Assembly: GCF_011302915.1 (NCBI RefSeq)
Contig: NZ_CP049872.1
Span: 992,001 to 1,056,000 of the forward strand
Length of the DNA stretch: 64,000 bases
Direction: 5' to 3'
From: Thermomonas sp. HDW16
Lineage (GTDB): Bacteria; Pseudomonadota; Gammaproteobacteria; Xanthomonadales; Xanthomonadaceae
The translations under genes and the position numbers were made by a program. Numbering within the stretch: position 1 is the first letter of the stretch; every line of letters starts with the position of its first letter. This document shows, piece by piece, positions 20,145 through 27,590 of this stretch. Below the pieces are notes generated by a model that saw only the letters and a program-made list of their open reading frames with translations, was not told where the DNA came from and made no database searches.

Positions 20145-20782
20145 TGCACGATGGCGCGCAGGTCGGCCGACGCGATGTGCCAGCTCTGTTGCGCTGGTGT
20201 GGCGCCGTCGACCACGCTGCGGCGAAGGGTGTAAGTGCCGGCGTAGCGGCGCAGGCTGCCGTCGGCCTGGCGGGTCTCCAACGTGAGCGGAATCTCGATA
20301 TAGCGCGAGCCGGCGGCGCCTTCGATACGGCCGGGCGTGCCCAGCTCCATCGATACGCCGCTCGTGGCGGAGAAGCCGGCCGCGAACTGTTGCGGTGTTT
20401 GTCCGCTGGCGCGCCCACCGTCGCCCCAGAGCGCATAGGCGGTGGCAAGATCGCGTGCGTTGATCGCCGCGTAATAGTTTCGCAGCACGGACATCGCTTG
20501 TTGCGCGTCGTCGGCTTGGTCGATTGGCGCGGTGGCATCGCTGTTTTCTATCGGTGACTCGTTCGTTGCCGGGGGTTGTTCGGCAACAGGTACCTGTGCG
20601 GAATCGGCGGCGGGATGGGCAACCGCCACACCCGGGTTCGGCATGCCGGTCACCGAGCCACTGGCGGCGGCGGGTTTCGGCAGGCCATCTTCGCCCGATG
20701 CGCCGCCGGCAGCGGACTTGTCGCCGCCGCAGGCGGCAAGCAGGCAGCAGCAAAGCAGGAATGCGGAACGGTATGCGCGCAT
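20141..20782 (-). CDS. Lipoprotein with NTF2-like domain
   Basis: 213 residues: signal peptide with lipobox CCCLLAACGG, a disordered Ala/Pro/Gly-rich linker of about 90 residues, then a C-terminal domain that begins AMSVLRNYYAAINARDLATAYALWGD, the helical entry of NTF2/SnoaL-like folds, and ends in beta strands (YIEIPLTLETRQADGSLRRYAGTYTLRR). It probably binds a ligand or partner at the periplasmic face; no catalytic residue can be assigned. It overlaps the downstream lipoprotein by four bases and lies 2 bases after the DUF1439 gene. Confidence 0.78.
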   Translation of the reverse strand: MRAYRSAFLLCCCLLAACGGDKSAAGGASGEDGLPKPAAASGSVTGMPNPGVAVAHPAADSAQVPVAEQPPATNESPIENSDATAPIDQADDAQQAMSVLRNYYAAINARDLATAYALWGDGGRASGQTPQQFAAGFSATSGVSMELGTPGRIEGAAGSRYIEIPLTLETRQADGSLRRYAGTYTLRRSVVDGATPAQQSWHIASADLRAIVQ

Positions 20783-20784
20783 GG

Positions 20785-21342
20785 TCAATCCAGTTGCAGG
20801 GTGATGATGCCGCTGTCGATGTTCACCCGCTCGATCCGGCGCGAGGCGATGCGGCCGAAGGTGGTGTCGTCGAGGCGATAGACCGGTTCTTCGCGCGCAT
20901 AGTCCAGCAGCCAGCTGTTGAGCATGGAACGCGCGGAATCGTTCATCACCCCACCGAGTGCGGGCACGTCGACCGACACGATCTCGGGATTGTCCAGGTG
21001 CAGGCCGCGGGTGCCGGCATCGAAGCGCAACCCGCTTTCCAGCGCGAAATGCCCGGATGGACTGCGTGCAGTGTTGCCCATGCCGGCCAAGCCGATGTCG
21101 AAATCCAGTTTCAGCCGGCCGCCACCGGGCAGGCTGAGGCGTGGATTGAGTAGGCTGACGCTGACCAGTCCGCCAAGCTTCCTGTAGTCGCGCGGGAACT
21201 TGCGATCCAGCTGCGATTGCAGCTGCGGCGCGGTGAAACTGATGTCGCGGCCGAACAGGGCCGCCGCGCCATCCAGCGTGGAGCACGCCGCGACCAGCAG
21301 CGTGGCGGCGGCAAGGACGAAGATCGCGGCAATTCGGCGCAT
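20785..21342 (-). CDS. DUF1439 (YceB-like) lipoprotein
   Basis: 185 residues from MRRIAAIFVLAAATLLVAAC, with lipobox VAAC. The mature part matches the DUF1439 family: FTAPQLQSQLDRKFPRDYR at the N-terminus, then beta strands VSLLNPRLSLPGG and LKLDFDIGLAGM, and PVYRLDD followed by ERVNIDSGIITLQLD at the end. The fold is related to lipid-binding tubular (TULIP-like) proteins, so a role in envelope lipid handling is possible. Two in-frame ATGs exist; the second gives a cleaner signal peptide. Member of the M23/lipoprotein operon. Confidence 0.82.
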   Translation of the reverse strand: MRRIAAIFVLAAATLLVAACSTLDGAAALFGRDISFTAPQLQSQLDRKFPRDYRKLGGLVSVSLLNPRLSLPGGGRLKLDFDIGLAGMGNTARSPSGHFALESGLRFDAGTRGLHLDNPEIVSVDVPALGGVMNDSARSMLNSWLLDYAREEPVYRLDDTTFGRIASRRIERVNIDSGIITLQLD

Positions 21343-21415
21343 GACGGCATCCATCCGGAAACTGCGCGCACATTAACCCGTCGCGATGAATCCCGCATGG
21401 CTGCATGGGCGATGT

Positions 21416-21967
21416 TCAGCGTGCCGGGGCATCGTGAAGGCGAGGGTATGGATTCGTCGCGCCGCGCGTACCGTAGATGCCGTAATGCAGATGCGGAGGG
21501 GTGCCACGGGCGTTGCCGGTATCGCCGACGAAGCCCAGAAAATCCCCTGCACGAACGACTCGGTATTGGCGCAGGCCCGGTGCCCATCCATCCAGGTGCG
21601 CGTAGTAGTGGCGTTCTCCACCAGGGCCGAGCACCCAGACATGCTTGCCGCCGATCCCGTAATCGCCAATGCGTACCACGATGCCGCGGGTGGCGCTGGT
21701 CACCGGCGTACCGCGCTTGGCGAAGATGTCGGTACCCTCGTGCCGGCGACCGCCGCTGCGCGCGCCGCCCCAAGTATCGGCAATACGCTTGGCGCGCACG
21801 CCTTGTACGGGAACGGGCAACTCCATGACTGCCGGCATCCGCCAGATGCGCACTGCTTCGGGCAGGGCGCGCAGCATGGCCGAACCGTTCGCCAGCCAAA
21901 GCGAAACCGCCAGCAATGCAAGCAGGCACAACGACATCGCGATGGTGCGTTGTGCGCGATGGGTCAT
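21416..21967 (-). CDS. M23 family metallopeptidase (LytM domain)
   Basis: 183 residues: N-terminal membrane anchor or uncleaved signal (IAMSLCLLALLAVSLWLANG), a linker, then a LytM domain. Zinc ligands are seen at H76 and D80 (RRHEGTDIFA) and H161 (PPHLHYG), with the second catalytic His near H120-H124 (RHYYAHLDGW). These enzymes cut cross-link peptides of peptidoglycan. It lacks the coiled coil of EnvC/NlpD, and since all four active-site residues are kept it is likely an active hydrolase. Upstream gene of the lipoprotein run, with 73 bases to the DUF1439 start. Confidence 0.88.
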   Translation of the reverse strand: MTHRAQRTIAMSLCLLALLAVSLWLANGSAMLRALPEAVRIWRMPAVMELPVPVQGVRAKRIADTWGGARSGGRRHEGTDIFAKRGTPVTSATRGIVVRIGDYGIGGKHVWVLGPGGERHYYAHLDGWAPGLRQYRVVRAGDFLGFVGDTGNARGTPPHLHYGIYGTRGATNPYPRLHDAPAR

Positions 21968-22037
21968 GGCGTGGCGGCATCGCAGGCGTGGTGCCCACGA
22001 TGCCGCATCCGGGTGAAGCCGATGTGTCGCGCCGGCT

Positions 22038-24086
22038 TCAGTCTTCTTCGTGGTGCGGCTTGTACGACTCGACCAGCTTCTGCTGCACCTGCGCCGGCAC
22101 CGGTTCGTAGTGCGAGAAGTCCAGCGCGTAACGGCCACGGCCAGCGGTCACCGACTTCAGTTCCGCCGCATAGCCCTCCAGTTCCGACAACGGCACCTGC
22201 GCCTTGACCACGATCTCGCCGCCGCGCACGGAATCGGTACCGCTGATCCGTGCGCGTTTCGATGACAGTCCGCCGCTGATATCGCCCATGTGCTGCTCGG
22301 GCGCGGTCACTTCAAGCTCCGCGATCGGTTCCAGCACCTGCGGCCGCGCCTTGCCGATGGCATCGAGGAAGGCCTTCTTGCCGGCGGCAACGAAGGCGAC
22401 TTCCTTGGAATCCACCGGATGGTGCTTGCCGTCGTACACGATCACCCGCACGTCCTGCATCGGATAGCCGGCCACCGCGCCGCCGGACAGCACTTGGCGC
22501 ACGCCTTTTTCCACTGCCGGCAGGAATTGGCCGGGGATGGTGCCGCCCTTCACTTCGTCGACGAACTCGAAGCCGCCGCCGCGCGGCAGCGGCTCGATGC
22601 GCAGGAACACTTCGCCGAACTGGCCGGCGCCGCCGGTCTGCTTCTTGTGGCGATGGTGGCCTTCGGCCTTGGCGCCGATGGTTTCCCGATAGGCGATGCG
22701 TGGCGGGCGCGCGTCGACTTCGACTCCATAGCGATCCTTCAGTCGCTCGAGGTTCACCCGCAGGTGCAGGTCGGACAGGCCACGGATCACGGTTTCGTTG
22801 GTTTCCAGTTCGTGTTCGACGTGGAAGCAGGGATCTTCCTCGGCCAACCGATGCAGGGCGATGGCCAGCTTCTGTTCCTGGCCCTTGCGGGTGACATCCA
22901 GGGCCAGGCCGAACATCGGCTTGGGGAAGGCCAGCGGCGCCAGGTGGATGTGATCCTCGTCGTGGCTGTCGTGCAGCACCGCATCGAAATGCAGTTCGTC
23001 GATCTTGGCGACCGCAGCGATATCGCCCGGGATCGCCTGCGCGACTTCCACGTGATCCTTGCCCTTGAGCTTGAACAGGTGAGCGACCTTGAACGGTTTC
23101 TTGCCGTCGTCGACGAACAGCTGGGTGTCCTTCTTCACCGTGCCCTGGTAGACGCGGAAGATGCCGAGCTTGCCGACGAAGGGGTCGTTGACGATCTTGA
23201 ACACGTCGGCGATCACATGCGCATTCGGATCGGGATTGGCGATGATCGGCTGCGCGTCCTCGCCACTGCCTTTCACGAACGGCGGCGGGTTGGCTTCACC
23301 TGGATGCGGGAACAGTTTTTCGGCGATATCCAGCAGCTCGCGCACGCCGGCGCCGCTGCGCGCGGATACGAAGCACACCGGCACCAGGTGGCCCTCGCGC
23401 AAGCATTGTTCGAAGGCGTCGTGCAGTTCCTGTCCGGACAGGCCGTCCTCGCCGACATCCAAGTAGTGATCCATCACCGTTTCGTTGATCTCGACCACCT
23501 GGTCGATGATCTTCTGGTGCCAGTCGGCAACCGGGCCCAGGTTGCTGGTGCCGGTGGATTGCCAGAAGCAATTGACCACCGATTTGCCGCCTTCTGCGGG
23601 CAGGTTGAGCGGCAGCACTTCGGGGCCGAAGGTCTCGCGCAGATTGTCGAGTAGTGCGCCGAGCTTGGCGCCCGGATGATCGATCTTGTTGACCACGATC
23701 ACCCGGCACAGACCGCGCGCCTTGGCGTGCTCCAACATCCGCTGGGTGCCGTAGCTGATGCCGGTGTCGGCATCGACCACCACCGCCACGGTTTCCACCG
23801 CGGCCAGCGCGGACAGTGTGGGGCCACGGAAATCCGGATAGCCGGGCGTGTCGATCAGGTTGAGATGGATGCCGGCATGGTCGGTGCTGCCGATGGCGGC
23901 ATCGATCGAGTGGCCGCGTTGTTTTTCCATCGGATCGAAATCGGAGACCGTGCTGCCGCGTTCGATGGTGCCTGCCGTCTGTATCGCGCCACCGGCATGC
24001 AGCAGGGCTTCGAACAAGGTGGTTTTGCCGGCGCCGGGGTGGCCCGCCAGGGCCACGTTGCGGATCTGCTGTGTGCTGTAGGACAT
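22038..24086 (-). CDS. Elongation factor G paralogue (EF-G2 type)
   Basis: 682-residue translational GTPase from MSYSTQQIRNVALAGHPGAG. G1 GHPGAGKTTL, G3 DTPGYPDF, G4 VNKIDHPGAK are present, followed by EF-G domains II-V (for example RNA-binding domain IV with KKQTGGAGQFGEVFLRIEP). It lacks the length and several motifs of canonical FusA and belongs with the second EF-G group often annotated FusA-like, whose role (ribosome recycling, antibiotic protection or slow growth) is not settled. It is not next to str operon genes. GGGAGAG precedes the ATG. The main fusA is expected elsewhere. Confidence 0.9.
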   Translation of the reverse strand: MSYSTQQIRNVALAGHPGAGKTTLFEALLHAGGAIQTAGTIERGSTVSDFDPMEKQRGHSIDAAIGSTDHAGIHLNLIDTPGYPDFRGPTLSALAAVETVAVVVDADTGISYGTQRMLEHAKARGLCRVIVVNKIDHPGAKLGALLDNLRETFGPEVLPLNLPAEGGKSVVNCFWQSTGTSNLGPVADWHQKIIDQVVEINETVMDHYLDVGEDGLSGQELHDAFEQCLREGHLVPVCFVSARSGAGVRELLDIAEKLFPHPGEANPPPFVKGSGEDAQPIIANPDPNAHVIADVFKIVNDPFVGKLGIFRVYQGTVKKDTQLFVDDGKKPFKVAHLFKLKGKDHVEVAQAIPGDIAAVAKIDELHFDAVLHDSHDEDHIHLAPLAFPKPMFGLALDVTRKGQEQKLAIALHRLAEEDPCFHVEHELETNETVIRGLSDLHLRVNLERLKDRYGVEVDARPPRIAYRETIGAKAEGHHRHKKQTGGAGQFGEVFLRIEPLPRGGGFEFVDEVKGGTIPGQFLPAVEKGVRQVLSGGAVAGYPMQDVRVIVYDGKHHPVDSKEVAFVAAGKKAFLDAIGKARPQVLEPIAELEVTAPEQHMGDISGGLSSKRARISGTDSVRGGEIVVKAQVPLSELEGYAAELKSVTAGRGRYALDFSHYEPVPAQVQQKLVESYKPHHEED

Positions 24087-24297
24087 GAGTCCGTCTCTCC
24101 CTTGGTGGGTTGAAAGGACGTCATGGCTGTCCGCGCTTCGCGCCGGAGCGGGTGCGCTCGGCGGGCGGTCATGGCGGACATGCACCTTAGCGCGGAACCC
24201 CGCTGCGCGGAATCGCGGGCTGTCTTGCAGTGCAACATGCACGTGGCGGTAACGAGCAAGCAGTAAGCTCGGCAGTCCAAATTCGCGGAGAACGACC

Positions 24298-24735
24298 ATG
24301 GCTTTCAAGCGCTATGCCGATGCGGTGTGGAATGGCGACCTGCAGTACGGCAAGGGCAGCATGAGCACGCCGCAAAGCGGGCTGTTCGCGGAACAGAACT
24401 ACTCATTCAAGACTCGTTTCGGAGACGATAAGGGCACCAATCCCGAGGAGTTGCTGGCTGCTGCGCATGCAGGATGTTTCTCGATGGCGTTGTCGGCGGT
24501 GCTTGGCAAGGAAGGCTTCGTCCCGGACAACATCGAAACCCGCGCCGAGGCGACGATGGAGCCGGGCATGGATCCCGGCCCGACCATCACCGGCGTGAAC
24601 CTGATCGTCAAGGCGAAGGTGCCGGGCATCGACGCCGCGCAGTTCCAGCAGATCGCCGAAGCGGCCAAGGCTGGTTGCGTGATCTCGCGTGCGTTGGCAG
24701 TGCCGGTGAGCTTGCAGGCCACCCTGGAAAGCTAA
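24298..24735 (+). CDS. osmC: OsmC family peroxiredoxin
   Basis: 145 residues with the two redox cysteines of OsmC/Ohr proteins: C60 ([13 protein letters not shown]) and C127 ([14 protein letters not shown]), plus the N-terminal [10 protein letters not shown] strand that marks the OsmC rather than the Ohr branch. OsmC reduces organic hydroperoxides in the cytoplasm and is usually induced by osmotic or stationary stress. It is divergently transcribed from the EF-G paralogue across 211 bases. The GGAG five bases before the ATG supports the start. Confidence 0.93.
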   Translation: MAFKRYADAVWNGDLQYGKGSMSTPQSGLFAEQNYSFKTRFGDDKGTNPEELLAAAHAGCFSMALSAVLGKEGFVPDNIETRAEATMEPGMDPGPTITGVNLIVKAKVPGIDAAQFQQIAEAAKAGCVISRALAVPVSLQATLES

Positions 24736-24864
24736 GGCAGGGCAAGCTGTCGCCGCGCTAAATGGTTTTGGCGAAGCCGGTGGCATTCAGCTTCGCGTCA
24801 ACCGCGTGGCCGCAGTGTTGGCATCGCGCCGGACAACCCACTTTCCCGGCGACGGGGATTCACC

Positions 24865-25563
24865 ATGAAGCGCCTTTCCGCAGCACTGCTTGCCATCGGC
24901 CTTGTTTCCAGCAGCGCCGCTTTCGCGCAGTCGGGTTACGACCCGTCGCGCAGCGGCTATGGCAATGGCTATGAGCAGGGTGATAGCTATACCGACTACG
25001 CGCGTGTGATCCGCGTGGATCCGGTGCTCGATGGTCGGTATTCCTCGACTTCGAGCTACAACCGGAACGGCCAACGCTGCTACCAGAACACCACGGCGGG
25101 CAGTTACGAGCGCGATGGCGACTACGGCAACAACGGCTATCGCAACGATGGGTATCGTGATGATGGCTACTACCGCGACCAGTACGGCAACCCGCAGTAC
25201 GGCAGCGGTGCCGGTCGCAACATCGCCACCGTGGTCGGCGGCATCGCCGGCGCGGTGCTGGGCAGCAAGGTCGGCAGCGGTACCGGCAGCTATGTCGGCA
25301 CCGCGGTTGGCTCGATGGTGGGTGGCATGGCCGGCCGCCAGATCTACGACCAGACCCAGCGCAACCGCTACGTGCGCCCGAGCACCGTGCGTGTCTGCGA
25401 TCCGGAACCGGTACGCGATGGTTACGACAGCTATCGCACCAACGATAGCCGTGCCAATGCCTACGACGTGACCTACGAATACAACGGTCGCCGTTATACC
25501 CGCCGCATGGATCACCACCCGGGTGATCGCGTGCGTGTGCGCGTGGATGTGTCGCCGCAGTAA
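24865..25563 (+). CDS. Glycine-zipper 2TM domain surface protein (UmoD/SlyB-like)
   Basis: 232 residues with signal peptide (LLAIGLVSSSAAFA), a Tyr/Gly/Asn/Asp-rich low-complexity stretch (GYRNDGYRDDGYYRDQYG) and a glycine-zipper hairpin NIATVVGGIAGAVLGSKVGS / YVGTAVGSMVGGMAGRQI near residues 112-150, then a soluble C-terminal domain (VTYEYNGRRYTRRMDHHPGDRVRVRVDV). Glycine-zipper proteins of the SlyB/Rcp group lie in the outer membrane. The C-terminal part resembles a basic SH3-like domain of Xanthomonadaceae homologues. Lone gene followed by a strong terminator. Confidence 0.85.
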   Translation: MKRLSAALLAIGLVSSSAAFAQSGYDPSRSGYGNGYEQGDSYTDYARVIRVDPVLDGRYSSTSSYNRNGQRCYQNTTAGSYERDGDYGNNGYRNDGYRDDGYYRDQYGNPQYGSGAGRNIATVVGGIAGAVLGSKVGSGTGSYVGTAVGSMVGGMAGRQIYDQTQRNRYVRPSTVRVCDPEPVRDGYDSYRTNDSRANAYDVTYEYNGRRYTRRMDHHPGDRVRVRVDVSPQ

Positions 25564-25583
25564 GCGGATAGCGTCATGCAATG

Positions 25584-25611
25584 AACGAAGGGGCCGCATG
25601 GCCCCTTCGTT
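25584..25611 (+). terminator. Rho-independent terminator of the glycine-zipper gene
   Basis: Perfect 12-bp stem AACGAAGGGGCC / GGCCCCTTCGTT with a GCAT tetraloop, followed by TGTTTG, 21 bases beyond the stop codon. Confidence 0.88.
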
Positions 25612-25632
25612 GTTTGTGCGATATCGATTGCG

Positions 25633-25709
25633 GATTCGGCAGGCGTGGCGGCCATTCGCTTCGCGACTCGAAATGTCGCTGCGCGAATGGCCGCCACGCC
25701 TGCCGAATC
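25633..25709. repeat. 77-nt hairpin with perfect 27-bp arms between convergent genes
   Basis: Arms at 25633-25659 and 25683-25709 are exact reverse complements over 27 bases. The 23-base interior holds a second perfect 5-bp stem (GCGAC 25663-25667 / GTCGC 25675-25679) with 7-base loop TCGAAAT and symmetrical 3-base bulges. It lies just downstream of the first PhzF gene's stop and 20 bases after the terminator of the glycine-zipper gene. It could be a REP/MITE-type repeat, a bidirectional 3' structure or a small RNA element. No second copy is seen in this window. Confidence 0.9.
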
Positions 25710-25715
25710 ATCTCG

Positions 25716-26600
25716 TCATCCAGGCCAATCCAACATGCCGGTCACCACAGCGACCGCACGTCCACCCGACCACACATCGCCATCGGCATCGATGCTGAGT
25801 TCGATGATCGCGTCATGCCCGACTTCGCGGCCCTGGCTGACCCGGTAGAAGCTGCCCGGAAGATCGGGCAGGGCATCGCGTTCGGCCAGCCAGGCGGCCA
25901 GCGTCGCATTGGCCGCGCCGGAGGCCGCGTCTTCGAACTGCGCCGGCGCACCGACGAAGGCGCGTACCGCGTAGTAATAGACCGGATCGTCGCTGCGCGC
26001 GTAGGCGAACAGGCCCATGCTTTCGGTGGCATTGGCCAACGCGACGATGGCGTTCCAGTTCGGGGTCGCCTCGCGAAGTTCGGTTTCGTTGGCCAGTTCG
26101 GCCAACCACCAGCGGCGGCCGCCGTCCATCAACACCGGCGGCAGTGCGCCCAGTTTCAATCCGGCCAGGGCATCACGCAATCGCGGATCGTCTGGCGTCG
26201 CGATCTCCTGCACTCGTGCACGCGGCGTGCGCACGGCGATGGTGCGTTCGCTGCCTTCGCCACTCACTTTCAACGGCAACTTGCCGGCGATGCCGTCCTG
26301 CACCAGGAACCCGTCGCGCGGCGCGACCAGCCCCGCATCGAGCACGGCATGTGCGGTGCCCACGCTGGGATGGCCGGCGAACGGCACTTCGCGTCGCGGG
26401 CTGAAAATGCGGATGCGGTAGCTGGCATCGTCGGACACGGCCGGGAACACGAAGGTGGTTTCCGGCAGCCGCGTCCACTTGGCGATGGCCTGCATCTGCG
26501 CATCGTCCAGGCCTTCGGCATCCAGCACCACCGCCAGCGGATTGCCGGCACCGGCGCGCGAGGCGAACACATCGAGTTGCACGTAGCGGCGCTGGTTCAT
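25716..26600 (-). CDS. PhzF family isomerase-like protein (copy A)
   Basis: 294 residues from MNQRRYVQLDVFASRAGAGNP. Family motifs: LDVFASRAGAGNPLAVV, catalytic Glu in RLPETTFVFP, IRIFSPRREVPFAGHPSVGTAH and the second-half DAASGAANATLAAWL and VSQGREVGHD. PhzF proteins are built from two diaminopimelate-epimerase-like domains; a few isomerise dihydro-3-hydroxyanthranilate, most have unknown metabolic roles. No phenazine genes are near. It is adjacent to a second PhzF gene, 28 bases upstream, and both are probably one transcript. An alternative start two codons upstream exists. Confidence 0.9.
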   Translation of the reverse strand: MNQRRYVQLDVFASRAGAGNPLAVVLDAEGLDDAQMQAIAKWTRLPETTFVFPAVSDDASYRIRIFSPRREVPFAGHPSVGTAHAVLDAGLVAPRDGFLVQDGIAGKLPLKVSGEGSERTIAVRTPRARVQEIATPDDPRLRDALAGLKLGALPPVLMDGGRRWWLAELANETELREATPNWNAIVALANATESMGLFAYARSDDPVYYYAVRAFVGAPAQFEDAASGAANATLAAWLAERDALPDLPGSFYRVSQGREVGHDAIIELSIDADGDVWSGGRAVAVVTGMLDWPG

Positions 26601-26628
26601 GGGCATGCCGGTGTGAGGGGCGGGCAGC

Positions 26629-27495
26629 TTACCAATCCAGTGTGCCTTCGATGACCTGTTGCACCTCGCCGCCGATCCACACCTCGCCGTCGGCATCGAC
26701 CTGCAGCGTGACCTTGCCGTCGCGGCCGAGTTCGCGGCCTTGGCTCGCGATATAGCCACCGTCGGAGCCGGGTAGTCGCCCTTCGCGATGCAGGCGTGCT
26801 GCGATCAGCGCATTGGCGCTGCCGGTCACCGGATCTTCCGGCACGTTCACCGCATCGCCCGGGCAGAACGCACGCACGGCCAGCTGGTGATCCTGCGATG
26901 GCTCGAAGGCGAACACGGCGACGCCCGTCGCTGCAGTCGCATTCGTCCACGCCGTGATCGCACCGAAATCGGGCTGCAGGCGGCGCAGATCTTCGGCGGA
27001 AGCGGCTTCGAGCAGCCACCACGATGGGCCGTTGTTCCACAGTTCGATGGGCTGGTCGCTGTGCGCGATGGCGGTCAGTCCGGCAGGAACCGAACCCGGC
27101 GCGGCATCGAGCAAACGCCCGCGCGGACTGCGCAGACTGATGTTTGGTCGCTGCGGGTCGCCGTGCACGTCGGCCGGCAACAGGCCGGCTTCGCACTGCT
27201 GGATCAGGCGGCCATCGCGCGGCGTGGCCAGCCCATGGGTCGCCGCCAGCCACGCGGCACCCACGCTGGGATGGCCGGCGAAGGGCAGCTCGGTACCGGG
27301 GGTGAAGATGCGGATGCGGTAATCAGCACCGGCATCGGGCGGCAGGAAGAAGATGGTTTCCGAGAGGTTGAGCCAGGCGGCCAGCGCCTGCATCGCGGCG
27401 CTGTCCATGCCTTCGGCATCGAGCACCGCCCCGAGCGGATTGCCGGTGCCGGGCCGGGATGCGAAGACATCCAGTTGCACATAACGTCTTGGCAT
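26629..27495 (-). CDS. PhzF family isomerase-like protein (copy B)
   Basis: 288 residues, clearly a paralogue of the adjacent copy A: same opening (RRYVQLDVFASRPGTGNP), catalytic Glu in NLSETIFFLP, RIRIFTPGTELPFAGHPSVGAA, DPVTGSANALIAARL and ASQGRELGRDGKVTLQVD. It differs in the substrate-facing middle region, so the pair may have split functions after tandem duplication. It is the upstream gene, divergent from lysAC across 95 bases. Substrate not predictable. Confidence 0.9.
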   Translation of the reverse strand: MPRRYVQLDVFASRPGTGNPLGAVLDAEGMDSAAMQALAAWLNLSETIFFLPPDAGADYRIRIFTPGTELPFAGHPSVGAAWLAATHGLATPRDGRLIQQCEAGLLPADVHGDPQRPNISLRSPRGRLLDAAPGSVPAGLTAIAHSDQPIELWNNGPSWWLLEAASAEDLRRLQPDFGAITAWTNATAATGVAVFAFEPSQDHQLAVRAFCPGDAVNVPEDPVTGSANALIAARLHREGRLPGSDGGYIASQGRELGRDGKVTLQVDADGEVWIGGEVQQVIEGTLDW

Positions 27496-27590
27496 TGAAG
27501 TGGCGCCCGGCGTGGCCCTGTGGCCCGCTAGAATGCACCACTGTCCGCGCAGCGGGCATTCCCCACCTCATTCCCATTCCGAAAGGGCTT

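Noticed and set aside
22290..23654. A 454-codon open frame opposite the EF-G paralogue
   Set aside because: Antisense of GTPase motifs, no domain.
25716..27495. One broken gene rather than two PhzF genes
   Set aside because: Both copies have complete starts, motifs and ends; they are tandem paralogues.
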